44,893 nt of DNA from Thiotrichales bacterium (GCA_016744475.1 JADGEH010000032.1:1-44893), one strand, 5' to 3'; positions 35,601 through 43,016 are shown, counted from the stretch's first letter. A program made the numbers and translations. Notes: generated from the sequence alone by a model not told the origin.

Positions 35601-36692
35601 GTCGCCGCTGTTGAGCGTTGTTGAACTGCCGACTTCATGGCCGTTGACGATGAGGCTGGCGATACCACCGGAGACTGTCGCTTGGATGGCACGGTCTAAA
35701 TCTTTAATGCAGATGGGGTTAGAAATGTATTCTGCGCCTTGTGTGGCTTGTAGAACATCAGTGAAATCCGATACGTTACATAAAGATTTTCTTTGTGGTG
35801 GCGGTGGTGGCGGTGGTGGTGGTGGAGTTGCGCTTTCCAATGCATCCACGCTCACCACACCAATTCCTGGCACTGTTTTGGTCTGTACTAAAGCGGTATA
35901 AATGCCGGGTTCTAAGGTTGTGATGATCGCGGCATCACTCGCATGTCCGGGCAAAAGGTTAGTTTTAAGTGCTTCAAATTCAAGTATTTGAGAGCCATCT
36001 TGCCAATCATCGTTATAATCTATTTGCGTCCATTGCCCATTGATGAGTTGCATCAAGGTCATTTCCGGATCAAACATGGAGTTTGGTGCTTCAATACTGG
36101 TGCGAACGCCTCGTAATAACACCTTCCTAGGGGTGTCGCCTTCAATGACAAAACCTACAATGGCTTGTCCTGCCTCCGTTTCTATCGAACAACGTCCACT
36201 GATGTTGAGCAAACGGCTGTCGGTTTGGCTAAGATCATCTAAATCATCCACGCTGACCACGCCAATGCCTGCATCTGTTCTTGGGGTGGCAAGGGCGGTG
36301 TAAATCCCCGGTTCTAACGTCACCAAGAGGGCAGCATCCAAATCCTGTTTAGGGATCAGATTCATAGGCAATTGTCTGATGGCATTTGCCGCATCGTCGC
36401 TTGACCAATTATCGTTATAGCCTGCTTGTTGCCATTTGTTACCCACTAAGTGCATTAACAACAATTCAGGATCGAAACGGGAATCAGCCGGTTCTACACC
36501 ACTACGAATGCCTCTAATCAGCACCGTTTTGGGCTGTGAGCCTTCAATCACAAAACCTGCAATGGCTTGTTTTTGATCGGTCTGAATATGACAGCGGGTG
36601 CTGATATTGAGAAGGTTTTCTGCTTGAGTAAGCGTCGGTAGCAGTGATAATGAAAGGATAAAGGTGGCAAGGTATTTCTTTGATATAAACAC
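29616..36692 (-). CDS. Secreted SpvB/RHS-repeat protein with FG-GAP-like tandem repeats (putative toxin or adhesin)
   Basis: This 2358-residue protein starts at GTG 36692 with GGAGAG 6 bases upstream. A Sec signal (to ~24) is followed by two copies of a ~125-residue beta module (NISTRC...GIGVVSVDDL and NISGRC...GIGVVSVDAL), a 10-proline run (~290), and an SpvB-like domain (~405-650). Next are seven 47-residue repeats (~708-1030) with DFNGDGKTD calcium-binding-like loops, YD/RHS repeats (~1150-1960) and the RHS core RYLHRDHLDS to GRFLSADPLI, YTDPSGF (~2053). The ~300-residue C-terminus after the core is Gly-rich and hydrophobic, then mixed, and matches no toxin I know. RHS shells usually hold a C-terminal toxin; here none is identified and no immunity gene follows. 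The function is unresolved. Confidence 0.88.
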   Translation of the reverse strand: MFISKKYLATFILSLSLLPTLTQAENLLNISTRCHIQTDQKQAIAGFVIEGSQPKTVLIRGIRSGVEPADSRFDPELLLMHLVGNKWQQAGYNDNWSSDDAANAIRQLPMNLIPKQDLDAALLVTLEPGIYTALATPRTDAGIGVVSVDDLDDLSQTDSRLLNISGRCSIETEAGQAIVGFVIEGDTPRKVLLRGVRTSIEAPNSMFDPEMTLMQLINGQWTQIDYNDDWQDGSQILEFEALKTNLLPGHASDAAIITTLEPGIYTALVQTKTVPGIGVVSVDALESATPPPPPPPPPPQRKSLCNVSDFTDVLQATQGAEYISNPICIKDLDRAIQATVSGGIASLIVNGHEVGSSTTLNSGDTVAIKAQAPRSAGQPKTLTLSYGTNNTAWTLDAANVASVQPAAGEMSGYTPINCEVNESGAAVCSLPITSAPGTNGMAPSLSLNYSSQSGDGPLGIGWSLGGLSAVSRCGATLAQDGFIDGVDFDDNDRFCLNGERLMAVNGAYGADQTVYFTEQNSFQKVVSYGQAGSGPASFKVWNQAGLMMEFGATLDARIEAQGREDVLLWTLNKVEDTLGNYFSVSYQEDAAQGEYRPTRIDYTGNQQAGLSPYAAVTFDYEPRPDVSTRYVQGSKITSSQRIRAITTWVGADQFRRYEMAYQQAGAAQRSQLASVRECGTDGSCFAPAKFEWGTLVSGELNFNAPNTGTWQGHGGGTSNNVSGDFNGDGKTDIAGHAGSGSWHVCLATGSGFDCGTWQGHGGGATNNVSGDFNGDGKTDMAGHAGSGSWHVCLATGSGFDCGTWQGHGGGATNNVSGDFNGDGKTDMAGHAGSGSWHVCLATGSGFDCGTWQGHGGGATNNVSGDFNGDGKTDMAGHAGNGSWHVCLATGLGFDCGTWQGHGGGATNNVSGDFNGDGKTDMAGHAGNGSWHVCLATGLGFDCGTWQGHGGGATNNVSGDFNGDGKTDMAGHAGNGSWHVCLATGSGFDCGTWQGHGGGATNNVSGDFNGDGKTDIAGYAGSGSWHVTLSNHEGTEFLKSLTNGHGANIGFSYEQLSNPNVYTQSNDATYPEQDLIAPIYVVSKLSTDNGLGGQNTVSYHYAGGKVDLHGRGFRGFSTITQTNEATQIQQISHYERDYRYISTKVKRTETRLLNGSASGRLLSETDNNMSLKDYGNGVHYSRVDQSVSKTYELDGSLVSTSTTSNQFDDCGNPTQIRIDSHDGRIETTSNQYNSSNCVKPTADTPWLLGRLLNTEVSRAVSGQGSTSRRSSWEYAPQTGLLVKEIIEPGDALCVEKRYVHDAFGNITQSRTQGCASTNPPIASRSQSSRYDSNGRFLVEHGNALGHTERREYDKFGNKTRLIGPNQLATRWAYDGFGRPVLETRADNTWTQTAYRLHNASNSVCGGNTQYFTQSQSAGGNVNYQCFDKLDREVRKASFGFNGQLIFVDTEYNARGEVTRVSEPYFSTDTPLWSRVEYDALSRPVKQIAADQNETRIEYRGLVSVTINAKQQRKTEEKDVHGNLLKSVDANNQSVTYVYDGFNHLIEMRDAMGYRTEIFYDQRGNKTHLSDPDTGNTRYSYNALGELLSQTDAAGRTTDFTYDLLGRMDTRTSLEGTDRWRYDSTAHGIGHLAGITGADGYAENHRYDSFGRLTETETRIADDSYFINTQYDQYGRVASLTYPTGFAVQHEYTPQGYLQKLSRADNQQPLWAAETMNARGQLEQQRFGNDLITRTAYQQATGFVSRLQTGNAVNAHNVQNLSYQFDILGNLTQRRDQNRNLGETFNYDNLNRLTRVALNGVTQQSMGYDALGNIVSKSDVGGYLYGSHRPHAVTQAGNVSYSYDTVGNRISDSNGQQIQYTSFNKPALITQGSTQLSFNYNPDRERYLQNILRNGQTTQRLYLGKLYEQDSSETVVEGKHHVFANGKAVAIVSKDSNDQESTRYLHRDHLDSVESISDENGNLLNNLSFDAWGQRRSENWGQLTQEEALALVEQLDTQRGFTGHEHLDEVNLIHMNGRIYDPRIGRFLSADPLIQAPGNMQSLNRYSYVLNNPLSYTDPSGFGWLSKTFKKLKTWVKEHKQVIIGVVSAVVGAFTGGLGTVLGQAIGLSSLGTAVLSGAAFGFGSSFAGSLLSGSGFNNALKAGLTGAVIGGITGGLADFATTGIKAFKTFASKKFGEALGAYVTKAAEVVSHGVIAGMENKLKGGSFGEAFKEALRQGGFEFLNLAYQRMVGEAPELLAYNREANKKKGLWELPTTDHLNFGSQGIVDGMPAWKRTFGEGSSAMDFMGKYVPFMNAISGAHDYMQVKWTGHSQGWRAVSNIPYMIPATLLTVGAYVGGDNPLPTTSASFVKNSLSQSSF
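33606..34571 (-). repeat. Seven 141-bp tandem repeats in the RHS gene
   Basis: The unit starts at GTWQGHGGG. Units begin at 34571, 34430, 34289, 34148, 34007, 33866 and 33725 on the minus strand. The first six are complete (47 residues) and the last diverges after WHV. The middle ones differ by only a few bases, so copy number could change by recombination without breaking the frame because 141 is a multiple of 3. Confidence 0.95.
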
Positions 36693-36838
36693 TATTTTCT
36701 CTCCTATGTATAGGTATCAATAACTCATATTACGTACATAGCGTAAAGCAAACAAACACCATAGTTTTTGTTTTTTGTCCACGTTATGTAAAAACCCGCA
36801 TATTTATACTTTAATGTTTAATCAAAATTCAACGGGTT
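36693..36838. other. Leader region of the RHS gene, no gene
   Basis: A GGAGAG site precedes the GTG start on the minus strand. AAAACCCG and CGGGTTTT at 36786 and 36833 are inverted repeats separated by about 40 bases, perhaps the end of the degraded IS beside it. No promoter could be assigned. Confidence 0.4.
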
Positions 36839-37060
36839 TTAAAATGGGGCTTGTTGCTGTTTTAGCTGTTTTAGCTGTTTTATTGGCGTTAGTACAACAA
36901 ACTCCTGTTTATCTTGAATATCTTCTTTATCAGGTAATTTGTAAGCTTTATCTCCATACCACTCATTATTATGGAGAGTCGGGCGGATTTGTGCGAAAAA
37001 TTTGCCGTCGTTATCACTGGCTCCAGTTATCCCGATATATTCCGGGCGAGGCGAAGCGCC
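36839..37060 (-). pseudogene. Transposase fragment (DDE type)
   Basis: A minus-strand frame of about 74 residues reads PRPEYIGITGASDNDGKFFA, then a DKAY motif and a VVLTPIKQ segment. This pattern is typical of the middle of IS4/IS5/IS982-like DDE transposases, between the second Asp and the last acidic residue. Both ends are missing, and a lysine-glutamine rich tail (LKQLKQLKQQQ) replaces the expected continuation. It is a dead fragment lying between the RHS gene and the nitrilase-like tail. Confidence 0.55.
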
Positions 37061-37061
37061 C

Positions 37062-37106
37062 AAAAGCCGCCGTCCTGAGTATTATCAACGTCTATTGAAG
37101 CCATGA
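37062..37106 (+). pseudogene. 3' end of a second nitrilase-like gene
   Basis: The frame reads KSRRPEYYQRLLKP then TGA at 37104, almost the same as the C-terminus of the nitrilase at 28644-29471. The two sequences share 26 identical bases (37063-37088 and 29428-29453) and then diverge, as expected for an older paralogue or homologue tail. The rest of that gene is gone, with the transposase fragment immediately upstream. Confidence 0.7.
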
Positions 37107-37201
37107 ACCATCACATCAGTTAAAAAGGCTGAAACTCCACACTTTTTCCGGTAAAGTGCCGACTCTTTAATGTTTAACCTAATAAGACTATGGAGTGACT
37201 C

Positions 37202-37879
37202 ATGGCTGACAATTTAATTGCACCGTCTATTTTATCCGCTGATTTTGCCCGCTTAGGCGAAGAAGTCGTCAACGTATTAGAAGCCGGGGCTGATGTCGTG
37301 CATTTTGACGTGATGGACAACCATTACGTGCCGAACCTCACCATCGGGCCTTTGGTCTGCGAAGCGCTGCGCAAACATGGTGTCACCGCACCGATTGACG
37401 TGCATTTGATGGTCAAACCTGTAGACCGCATTATTCCTGACTTTGCCCAAGCAGGCGCGAGCTACATCACCTTTCATCCAGAAGCCAGCGAGCACATTGA
37501 TCGCAGCCTGCAACTGATTCGCGGCGAAGGTTGTAAATCCGGCTTAGTGTTTAACCCAGCCACACCTTTAGATTGCCTCAAACACGTCATGGACAAAGTG
37601 GACATGATTTTATTGATGTCAGTCAATCCCGGTTTTGGTGGACAAAAATTCATTCCCGGCACCCTCGATAAGCTGCGCGAAGCCCGCAAACTGATTGATG
37701 ACAGCGGCTTAGATATTCGCTTAGAAATCGACGGCGGCGTTAAAGTGGACAATATCGGTGAGATTGCTGCGGCTGGAGCCGACACCTTTGTAGCCGGTTC
37801 TGCGATCTTCAACACAGACGATTACAAAACCACTATTGATGCCATGCGTGCAGAATTAGCCAAAGCTAAAACCGCTTAA
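37202..37879 (+). CDS. rpe: Ribulose-phosphate 3-epimerase
   Basis: This 225-residue cytoplasmic TIM-barrel enzyme interconverts ribulose 5-phosphate and xylulose 5-phosphate in the pentose phosphate and Calvin cycles. Family signatures are complete: [30 protein letters not shown] with the metal-binding His and Asp, [23 protein letters not shown] and FVAGSAIF. The length is standard. GGAG lies close upstream of the ATG. It is followed after 52 bp by gph, the usual neighbour in gammaproteobacteria, with a hairpin terminator between them. Confidence 0.97.
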   Translation: MADNLIAPSILSADFARLGEEVVNVLEAGADVVHFDVMDNHYVPNLTIGPLVCEALRKHGVTAPIDVHLMVKPVDRIIPDFAQAGASYITFHPEASEHIDRSLQLIRGEGCKSGLVFNPATPLDCLKHVMDKVDMILLMSVNPGFGGQKFIPGTLDKLREARKLIDDSGLDIRLEIDGGVKVDNIGEIAAAGADTFVAGSAIFNTDDYKTTIDAMRAELAKAKTA

Positions 37880-37898
37880 TATATCGCTTTTAACCTAT

Positions 37899-37927
37899 AA
37901 GCCTGAGTTTTTGACTCAGGCTTTTTT
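37899..37927 (+). terminator. Intrinsic terminator between rpe and gph
   Basis: AAGCCTGAGT and ACTCAGGCTT form a perfect 10-bp stem with a 5-base loop, followed by six T. It ends only 4 bases before the gph ATG, so the terminator lies in the gph leader. Partial read-through or attenuation would set gph level. Confidence 0.85.
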
Positions 37928-37931
37928 GCTT

Positions 37932-38603
37932 ATGAAAATACCTCAACTTATCTTAATTGATCTCGACGGCACCCTCGTTGACAGCGTGCCTGATTTAGCT
38001 TTTTGTGTGGATGCCATGCAGCAGCGCTTAGGTTTGTCAGAACGTGGCGAAGCCCAAGTCCGCCATTGGGTCGGCAACGGCGTGCCCAAATTGGTCGAAC
38101 GGGCTTTAAGCGGTGAACTGAACGGCACGCCCGACGCAGACTTGTACGCGAAAGCCTACCCCATCTTTCTTGAGCTGTATGCCGATAACGTCAGCCAGCG
38201 CAGCGTGTTATATCCCGGTGTGAAAGAAGGCTTGGCATGGTTGAAACAGCAAGATTTAGCCTTGGGTTGCATCACCAACAAAGCCACGCAATTTACCCTG
38301 CCCTTATTGAAAAATTTAGGCATTCATGATGATTTTAGCCTCATCATTTGCGGCGATACCTTGCCCAAGAAAAAACCTGATCCCATGCCCTTATTACATG
38401 CGGCTGAGCACTTCAAGGTGGCTCCTGAAAATGCCTTGATGTTAGGGGATTCTATCAGCGACGTAAAAGCCGCTCGCGCTGCGGGTTTTCAGGTGATCTG
38501 CGTCAGCTACGGCTACAATCATGGCGATGATATTCGTAGCGCCGCCCCCGACGTGGTGGTGGATTCGTTTACAGAACTGGAAGGAATTTTGTCGGCTAGT
38601 TAA
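37932..38603 (+). CDS. gph: Phosphoglycolate phosphatase (HAD family)
   Basis: This 223-residue HAD-superfamily hydrolase converts 2-phosphoglycolate to glycolate, removing a by-product of DNA repair or of Rubisco oxygenation. Motif I is D10-L-D12-G-T-L-V-D-S. Motif II is the Thr in GCITNKA, motif III is Lys in LPKKKPDP, and motif IV is GDSISD. The helical cap between motifs I and II fits the Gph/PGP subgroup. I choose the ATG at 37932; an upstream TTG at 37911 lies inside the terminator hairpin. No good ribosome binding site is visible, since the leader is the terminator T-run. The role beside rpe is the common rpe-gph arrangement. Confidence 0.9.
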   Translation: MKIPQLILIDLDGTLVDSVPDLAFCVDAMQQRLGLSERGEAQVRHWVGNGVPKLVERALSGELNGTPDADLYAKAYPIFLELYADNVSQRSVLYPGVKEGLAWLKQQDLALGCITNKATQFTLPLLKNLGIHDDFSLIICGDTLPKKKPDPMPLLHAAEHFKVAPENALMLGDSISDVKAARAAGFQVICVSYGYNHGDDIRSAAPDVVVDSFTELEGILSAS

Positions 38604-38619
38604 GGTCGTTAACATTATC

Positions 38620-38848
38620 AGCGACCACTGCCATTAAGTTAAGAAAAAAGACTTGAAATTTAAGCGCTGAGCCTCCCCTCCTTGAAGGAGGGGATTGAGG
38701 GGTGGTGAGCAAAGGCATTCATTCCTTGACAAAAAAATCGAAGGAAAGAAGCTCTCCATCACCACCCCCTCGCCCCCTCCTGCGAGGAGGGGGAATAAAA
38801 TCAACGGCTTGCAATGCTCCTTGGCTTAACTTAATGGCAGTGATTATC
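38620..38848. repeat. Palindromic element with CCCCTCC arms (family P, copy 2)
   Basis: This is the most complete copy, about 229 bp. The outer arms ACTGCCATTAAGTTAAG (from 38627) and CTTAACTTAATGGCAGT (38825-38841) are inverted repeats, and the inner arms are CCTCCCCTCCTTGAAGGAGG and its near complement. The remaining bases 38849-38919 show nothing. Confidence 0.75.
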
Positions 38849-38919
38849 AGCGACTGATGTGATTCCCCACAAAGGTCTGTAAACTCCGCAAGTAATGGCA
38901 TCAGAGCGTTGTTTCTGAC

Positions 38920-39014
38920 TATAGAGAAAGTATATCAGTTGTAAGACTGCCAGTCCTTCAAGGACTGGCAGTCTTGGTTTTGGCTCTATCGCAAGCCTAT
39001 AAATAGATGTTTCT
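38920..39014 (+). mobile_element. TATAGC palindromic element, copy C (degenerate right end)
   Basis: The left end is TATAGAGAAAG, followed by the perfect AAGACTGCCAGTCC/GGACTGGCAGTCTT core and the CGCAAGCCTATAAA arm. The GCTATA right terminus is lost in a T-rich stretch near 39010. A CAACAAGTCTAATA sequence just downstream (39048-39061) resembles the tip of family Q. Confidence 0.75.
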
Positions 39015-39077
39015 TTTTTGGGGGCTTCACTAAATGAATAGGCTCTCACAACAAGTCTAATATTGACGAGTCAATCA

Positions 39078-39851
39078 ATGTCTTCAAATCAAGAATTGGT
39101 GGAATTACAAGACACCTTATATCATTCTAAAAATCCCACGCGACGTTGGTTGCATTGTTCTCGCAAAGCTTGGTTGTTTGATAAAATCACAGAATACAGC
39201 CCGCAAACAGCACAATTCAGTGCTTTAGAAGTCGGCCCTGGCAGCGGGATTTATTTGCCGCATTTGGCGCAATATTATCAACAATTAATGGTGGTGGATA
39301 TTGAACCCGCTTATTTAGAACGTGCGCAAAGCCTACAAAATAAGTTCCCTCATTTACAAGTTCAAATAGATGACATGACGGGTTCAAGTCTACCCAGCAG
39401 TTCTTTTGATTTTATTTTATGCACAGAAGTGGTAGAACACACTTTAAAATCGGCTGAGATGATTCAACAAATGGCGCGTTTATTAAAACCCGGTGGGGTT
39501 TTGTTATTATCCACGCCCCAGCCTTATAGTTTATTAGAACTCACCGCGAAAATCGCCTTTCTACCGGGAATCATACAATTAGTGCGTTGGATTTATAAAG
39601 AACCAATTATAAAAACGGGGCATATTAATTTAATGCGCGAGAAGGTATTGAAACAACAAATTCAGGCGGCTCAATTGTCTATTATCGAGAGCCATAAAAC
39701 AGGGTTTTACATACCTGTTTTAGCTGAATTAACTGGGGAGTGGGGTTTAAGCATTGAACAATACTTAGCACGACGTTTATATAATACGGTTTTAGAGGGC
39801 GGGCTATGGACGCAGTATTATGTTTTGCAAAAAGAAAAGATGAAGCAATAG
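39078..39851 (+). CDS. Class I SAM-dependent methyltransferase
   Basis: This 257-residue cytoplasmic protein has the Rossmann-type SAM-binding motif E51-V-G53-P-G55-S-G57, an acidic end of strand 2 (VDIEP), FILCTEVVEHT as motif after strand 4, and LLKPGGVLLLSTP. The N-terminal block LYHSKNPTRRWLHCSRKAWL is shared by a group of small uncharacterised methyltransferases. The acceptor is unknown. I start at ATG 39078, as the upstream TTG at 39063 has no support. It is monocistronic between two palindromic elements; the next gene, ccmF, is convergent. Confidence 0.82.
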   Translation: MSSNQELVELQDTLYHSKNPTRRWLHCSRKAWLFDKITEYSPQTAQFSALEVGPGSGIYLPHLAQYYQQLMVVDIEPAYLERAQSLQNKFPHLQVQIDDMTGSSLPSSSFDFILCTEVVEHTLKSAEMIQQMARLLKPGGVLLLSTPQPYSLLELTAKIAFLPGIIQLVRWIYKEPIIKTGHINLMREKVLKQQIQAAQLSIIESHKTGFYIPVLAELTGEWGLSIEQYLARRLYNTVLEGGLWTQYYVLQKEKMKQ

Positions 39852-39909
39852 AGAAAGCATTTAAGTCCTTAAAAAACAACGCAAGAGTTTAAATAAGCCC
39901 AGAAGCATT

Positions 39910-40039
39910 GCAAGCAGTTGATGTTATTCCTCCTCATTCAAGGAGGGGCGCAGTCATCCACTTAAGACAAAAGACTTTGAATTCAACGTATCAGCCTCCC
40001 CTCCTCCTTCGAGGAGGGGGAATAACATCAACTGCTTGC
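39910..40039. repeat. Palindromic element with GCAAGCAGTTGATGTTATTCC ends
   Basis: The arms at 39910-39933 and 40016-40039 are inverted repeats of about 24 bases and continue into CCTCC/GGAGG hairpins. The sequence GGGGGAATAACATCAACTGC also resembles the right part of copy 2 at 38620-38848, so it is another member of family P. It lies between the convergent methyltransferase and ccmF genes. Confidence 0.75.
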
Positions 40040-40066
40040 GCGGCAAAAATAGACTTTAGAGCCTTT

Positions 40067-42046
40067 TTAAGCTTTCGCCTCGGTCACTTTTATCGCCATC
40101 GGTTTGCTGGCTTCGCGTTTAGATTGACGGCGATAGCGCTTATCCATAGCGCCGATGAGTCCGCCTAGCGACATCAAGATGGCACCCAGCCAAATCCAGC
40201 GCACAAAGGGTTTGTGATACACCCGCATACTCCACGCGCCCGCGCCTAAAGGCTCACCCAACGCCACGTACAGATCACGAGTGAGTCCAGGATCAATCCC
40301 CGCTTCAGTCATGGGCATGGTTTGCACACGATATACCCGTTTTTCTGGATGTAAGGTCACAATATCTACGCCGTCTTTACTGATGCGTACAGTGCCTCGT
40401 GTGGCGGTGTAGTTGGGCCCTGGGATTTGTTCAATGTTTTCTAGCAAGAAAGCATAACCACCCACATCTACGGGTTTGCCTGGAGCCATGCTGACATCTT
40501 TTTCCGTGCTGTAGGCGGAGGTTAAAGTGACACCTACAATGAAGACCGCTACGCCAAGATGAGCCACGAGCATGGCGTAAAAACTACGGGGTAAATTCCG
40601 CGCACCTTGCCAAAAACTGGCTTTATTCAGGGTTTTTTCATACCACGCTTGAGCACTCCCTAAAGTCACCCACAATGCGGCTGTGATGCCGAGTACAGCC
40701 GCCCAACCCTCGCTGCCGTACCACAACAACATGCTTAAGCCACCGAGCACGCTAATGCCAAATGCAGGTATTAAACGTTTGATAATTTGGGCAAAATCAT
40801 CTTGTTTCCAACGCGCCAATGGGCCTAAACCCAAGGCTAAAAATAACGGTGCCATGACGAAGAAAAACACGGTACCAAAGTACGGTGGGCCCACAGAAAT
40901 TTTGCCTAAATCAAGCGCGTCCATAAACAATGGATACAAGGTGCCGAGCAAAATACTGGCTGCCGCTACAACGAGTAACACGTTATTAGTCAACAAAAAA
41001 GTTTCTTTGGAGGTGAGCGCAAAACTGCCGCCACGACCGACGGCGGGCGCACGCCAAGCGTACAGCACCAAAGAAATACCAACGGTCACGACTAAAAAGG
41101 CGAGAATGAAAACGCCGCGTGCGGGGTCGCTGGCAAAAGCGTGAACCGAGGTCAACACTCCAGAACGGACTAAGAAAGTGCCTAATAAACTTAAAGAAAA
41201 AGCTGTGATGGCGAGTAACACTGTCCAGGTTTTAAACGCTCCACGTTTTTCAGTCACCGCCAGAGAATGCATCAACGCCGTACCGACTAACCAAGGCATG
41301 AAGGAGGCATTTTCAACCGGGTCCCAAAACCACCAGCCGCCCCAGCCCAGTTCGTAATACGCCCACCAGCTTCCCAATGCGATGCCCAAAGTGAGAAACA
41401 CCCAGGCTACGGTTGTCCACGGGCGAGACCAACGAGCCCAGGCGCTATCCAAATTACCGCCCAACAATGCGGCAATCGCAAAACCAAAAGCCACGGAAAA
41501 GCCCACATAGCCCATGTACAACATCGGCGGATGGATAATCAAACCAAAGTCTTGCAGCAAGGGATTTAAATCGCGGCCTTCCAGGGGGAAAGGAAATAAG
41601 CGATCAAAGGGATTGGAGGTCATAATCATAAACAACAAAAAGCCGATACTGACAAAACCCATCACGCCCAACACGCGCACTGCCATTTCCTGCGGCAAGG
41701 TGCGGCTAAAAATGGCGACGGCGAAAGTCCAACTGCTTAAAATCAGCGCCCACAATAGCAAGGAGCCTTCGTGTCCGCCCCACACCGCAGAAATACGATA
41801 TTGCAAGGGCAACGCGCTGTTGGAGTTGCCCGCCACGTAAGCCACGGAAAAATCGCTTTGGATAAAAGAGTAGGTTAAACAGCCAAAGGCGATGCTTAAA
41901 AAGACCCATTGCCCAGCCGCCGCAGGACGTGCCACCGCCATCCAATTACTCATGCCTCGTTGTGCGCCGATGAGAGGGAAAATGGTTTGCACCACCGCTA
42001 GGCACAGCGCGAGGATTAGGGCGAAATGCCCAAGTTCGGGAATCAT
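40067..42046 (-). CDS. ccmF: Cytochrome c heme lyase subunit CcmF
   Basis: This 659-residue inner-membrane protein of system I cytochrome c maturation transfers heme from CcmE to apocytochrome with CcmH. The tryptophan-rich heme-handling WWD-type block GWGGWWFWDPVENASFMPWL is present, preceded by WGGHEGSLLLW and about 15 membrane spans. The conserved periplasmic His-containing regions, as in IIHPPMLYMGY and ALMHSLAV, are visible. AAGGAG precedes the ATG. Other ccm genes are not in the window, so the operon is split, or the genes lie elsewhere. The length is normal and the identification is secure. Confidence 0.95.
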   Translation of the reverse strand: MIPELGHFALILALCLAVVQTIFPLIGAQRGMSNWMAVARPAAAGQWVFLSIAFGCLTYSFIQSDFSVAYVAGNSNSALPLQYRISAVWGGHEGSLLLWALILSSWTFAVAIFSRTLPQEMAVRVLGVMGFVSIGFLLFMIMTSNPFDRLFPFPLEGRDLNPLLQDFGLIIHPPMLYMGYVGFSVAFGFAIAALLGGNLDSAWARWSRPWTTVAWVFLTLGIALGSWWAYYELGWGGWWFWDPVENASFMPWLVGTALMHSLAVTEKRGAFKTWTVLLAITAFSLSLLGTFLVRSGVLTSVHAFASDPARGVFILAFLVVTVGISLVLYAWRAPAVGRGGSFALTSKETFLLTNNVLLVVAAASILLGTLYPLFMDALDLGKISVGPPYFGTVFFFVMAPLFLALGLGPLARWKQDDFAQIIKRLIPAFGISVLGGLSMLLWYGSEGWAAVLGITAALWVTLGSAQAWYEKTLNKASFWQGARNLPRSFYAMLVAHLGVAVFIVGVTLTSAYSTEKDVSMAPGKPVDVGGYAFLLENIEQIPGPNYTATRGTVRISKDGVDIVTLHPEKRVYRVQTMPMTEAGIDPGLTRDLYVALGEPLGAGAWSMRVYHKPFVRWIWLGAILMSLGGLIGAMDKRYRRQSKREASKPMAIKVTEAKA

Positions 42047-42188
42047 GTAGTCTCCTTAAATTTTTACTATGTTGAAGAGGTGAGGCGCAATTGTAGCGGA
42101 TTTTATCTATCACCAAATGCCAACTTCTGCGCAGGAACAAGCTAAGGGGGGAAAATACGTATAGAGCTTATAACTGTCCTTGTAGTGT

Positions 42189-43016
42189 CTAATGTTGGCA
42201 CTGTGGGCAATAATAACTACTTCGCTGCCCCAAAGTGATCTGCTTAATCGGCGTTTCGCACTGAAGACAAGGTTCGCCTGTGCGTCCATATACCTTTAAG
42301 GATTGCTGGAAATAACCCGGTTGACCTTCACCATTAGAAAAATCCCGCAAAGTCGTACCACCTTGCGCAATAGCCGCTTGCAACACCGCCTTAATCGCCA
42401 CCACCAATTGTTCATAACGGGCTTTAGCGATGCGCCCTGCTGCTCTTTTAGGATGGATTTTGGCTAAAAATAAACTTTCGCTGGCGTAAATATTCCCCAC
42501 TCCCACCACAATGTGGCCATCCATAATGAAGTTTTTCACCGCCACCTGTTTGTTCACCGCTTTTTGTTGCAAATAAGCCCCATCAAAAGCCTCAGATAAC
42601 GGCTCGGGCCCTAGCCGACTTAATAAAGCATGTTGCAGCGGATCGCCCTCTACCCACAACACACAACCAAAACGGCGCGGGTCTTTGTAACGCAAGCTAC
42701 GGGCATTGCTCAGCATCAAATCCAGATGCTCATGCGCGGCTACCGGGGTATCAGCGTCCACGATGCGTAAACTGCCCGACATGCCTAAATGCAGCAGGAT
42801 ATGTCCTGCCTGTTGAGGCTGATGACAAGGCAATAACAAATATTTACCACGACGCTGCACATCCTGAATCACACAGCCTTCAGCACGTTGCGCAAAATCA
42901 GCATTAATAGGCCAACGCAAGCGTCGCTCGCGAATGATCACTTGCTCAATGTGCTGGTGTTGCAGATGCGGCAAAATGCCTAAGCGGGTGGTTTCGACTT
43001 CGGGTAATTCAGGCAT
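42189..43016 (-). CDS. mutM: Formamidopyrimidine-DNA glycosylase MutM (Fpg)
   Basis: This 275-residue DNA repair enzyme removes 8-oxoguanine and formamidopyrimidines and nicks the DNA. After the start Met, the catalytic proline and glutamate appear in PELPEVETT. Next come the conserved GKYLLL lysine region, LGMSGSLR and NIYASESLF. The C-terminal zinc finger is C250-x2-C253 and C270-x2-C273 with the RTGEPC opening. The length is that of normal MutM. It is transcribed alone on the minus strand, with the TATAGC element copy D upstream. Confidence 0.97.
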   Translation of the reverse strand: MPELPEVETTRLGILPHLQHQHIEQVIIRERRLRWPINADFAQRAEGCVIQDVQRRGKYLLLPCHQPQQAGHILLHLGMSGSLRIVDADTPVAAHEHLDLMLSNARSLRYKDPRRFGCVLWVEGDPLQHALLSRLGPEPLSEAFDGAYLQQKAVNKQVAVKNFIMDGHIVVGVGNIYASESLFLAKIHPKRAAGRIAKARYEQLVVAIKAVLQAAIAQGGTTLRDFSNGEGQPGYFQQSLKVYGRTGEPCLQCETPIKQITLGQRSSYYCPQCQH

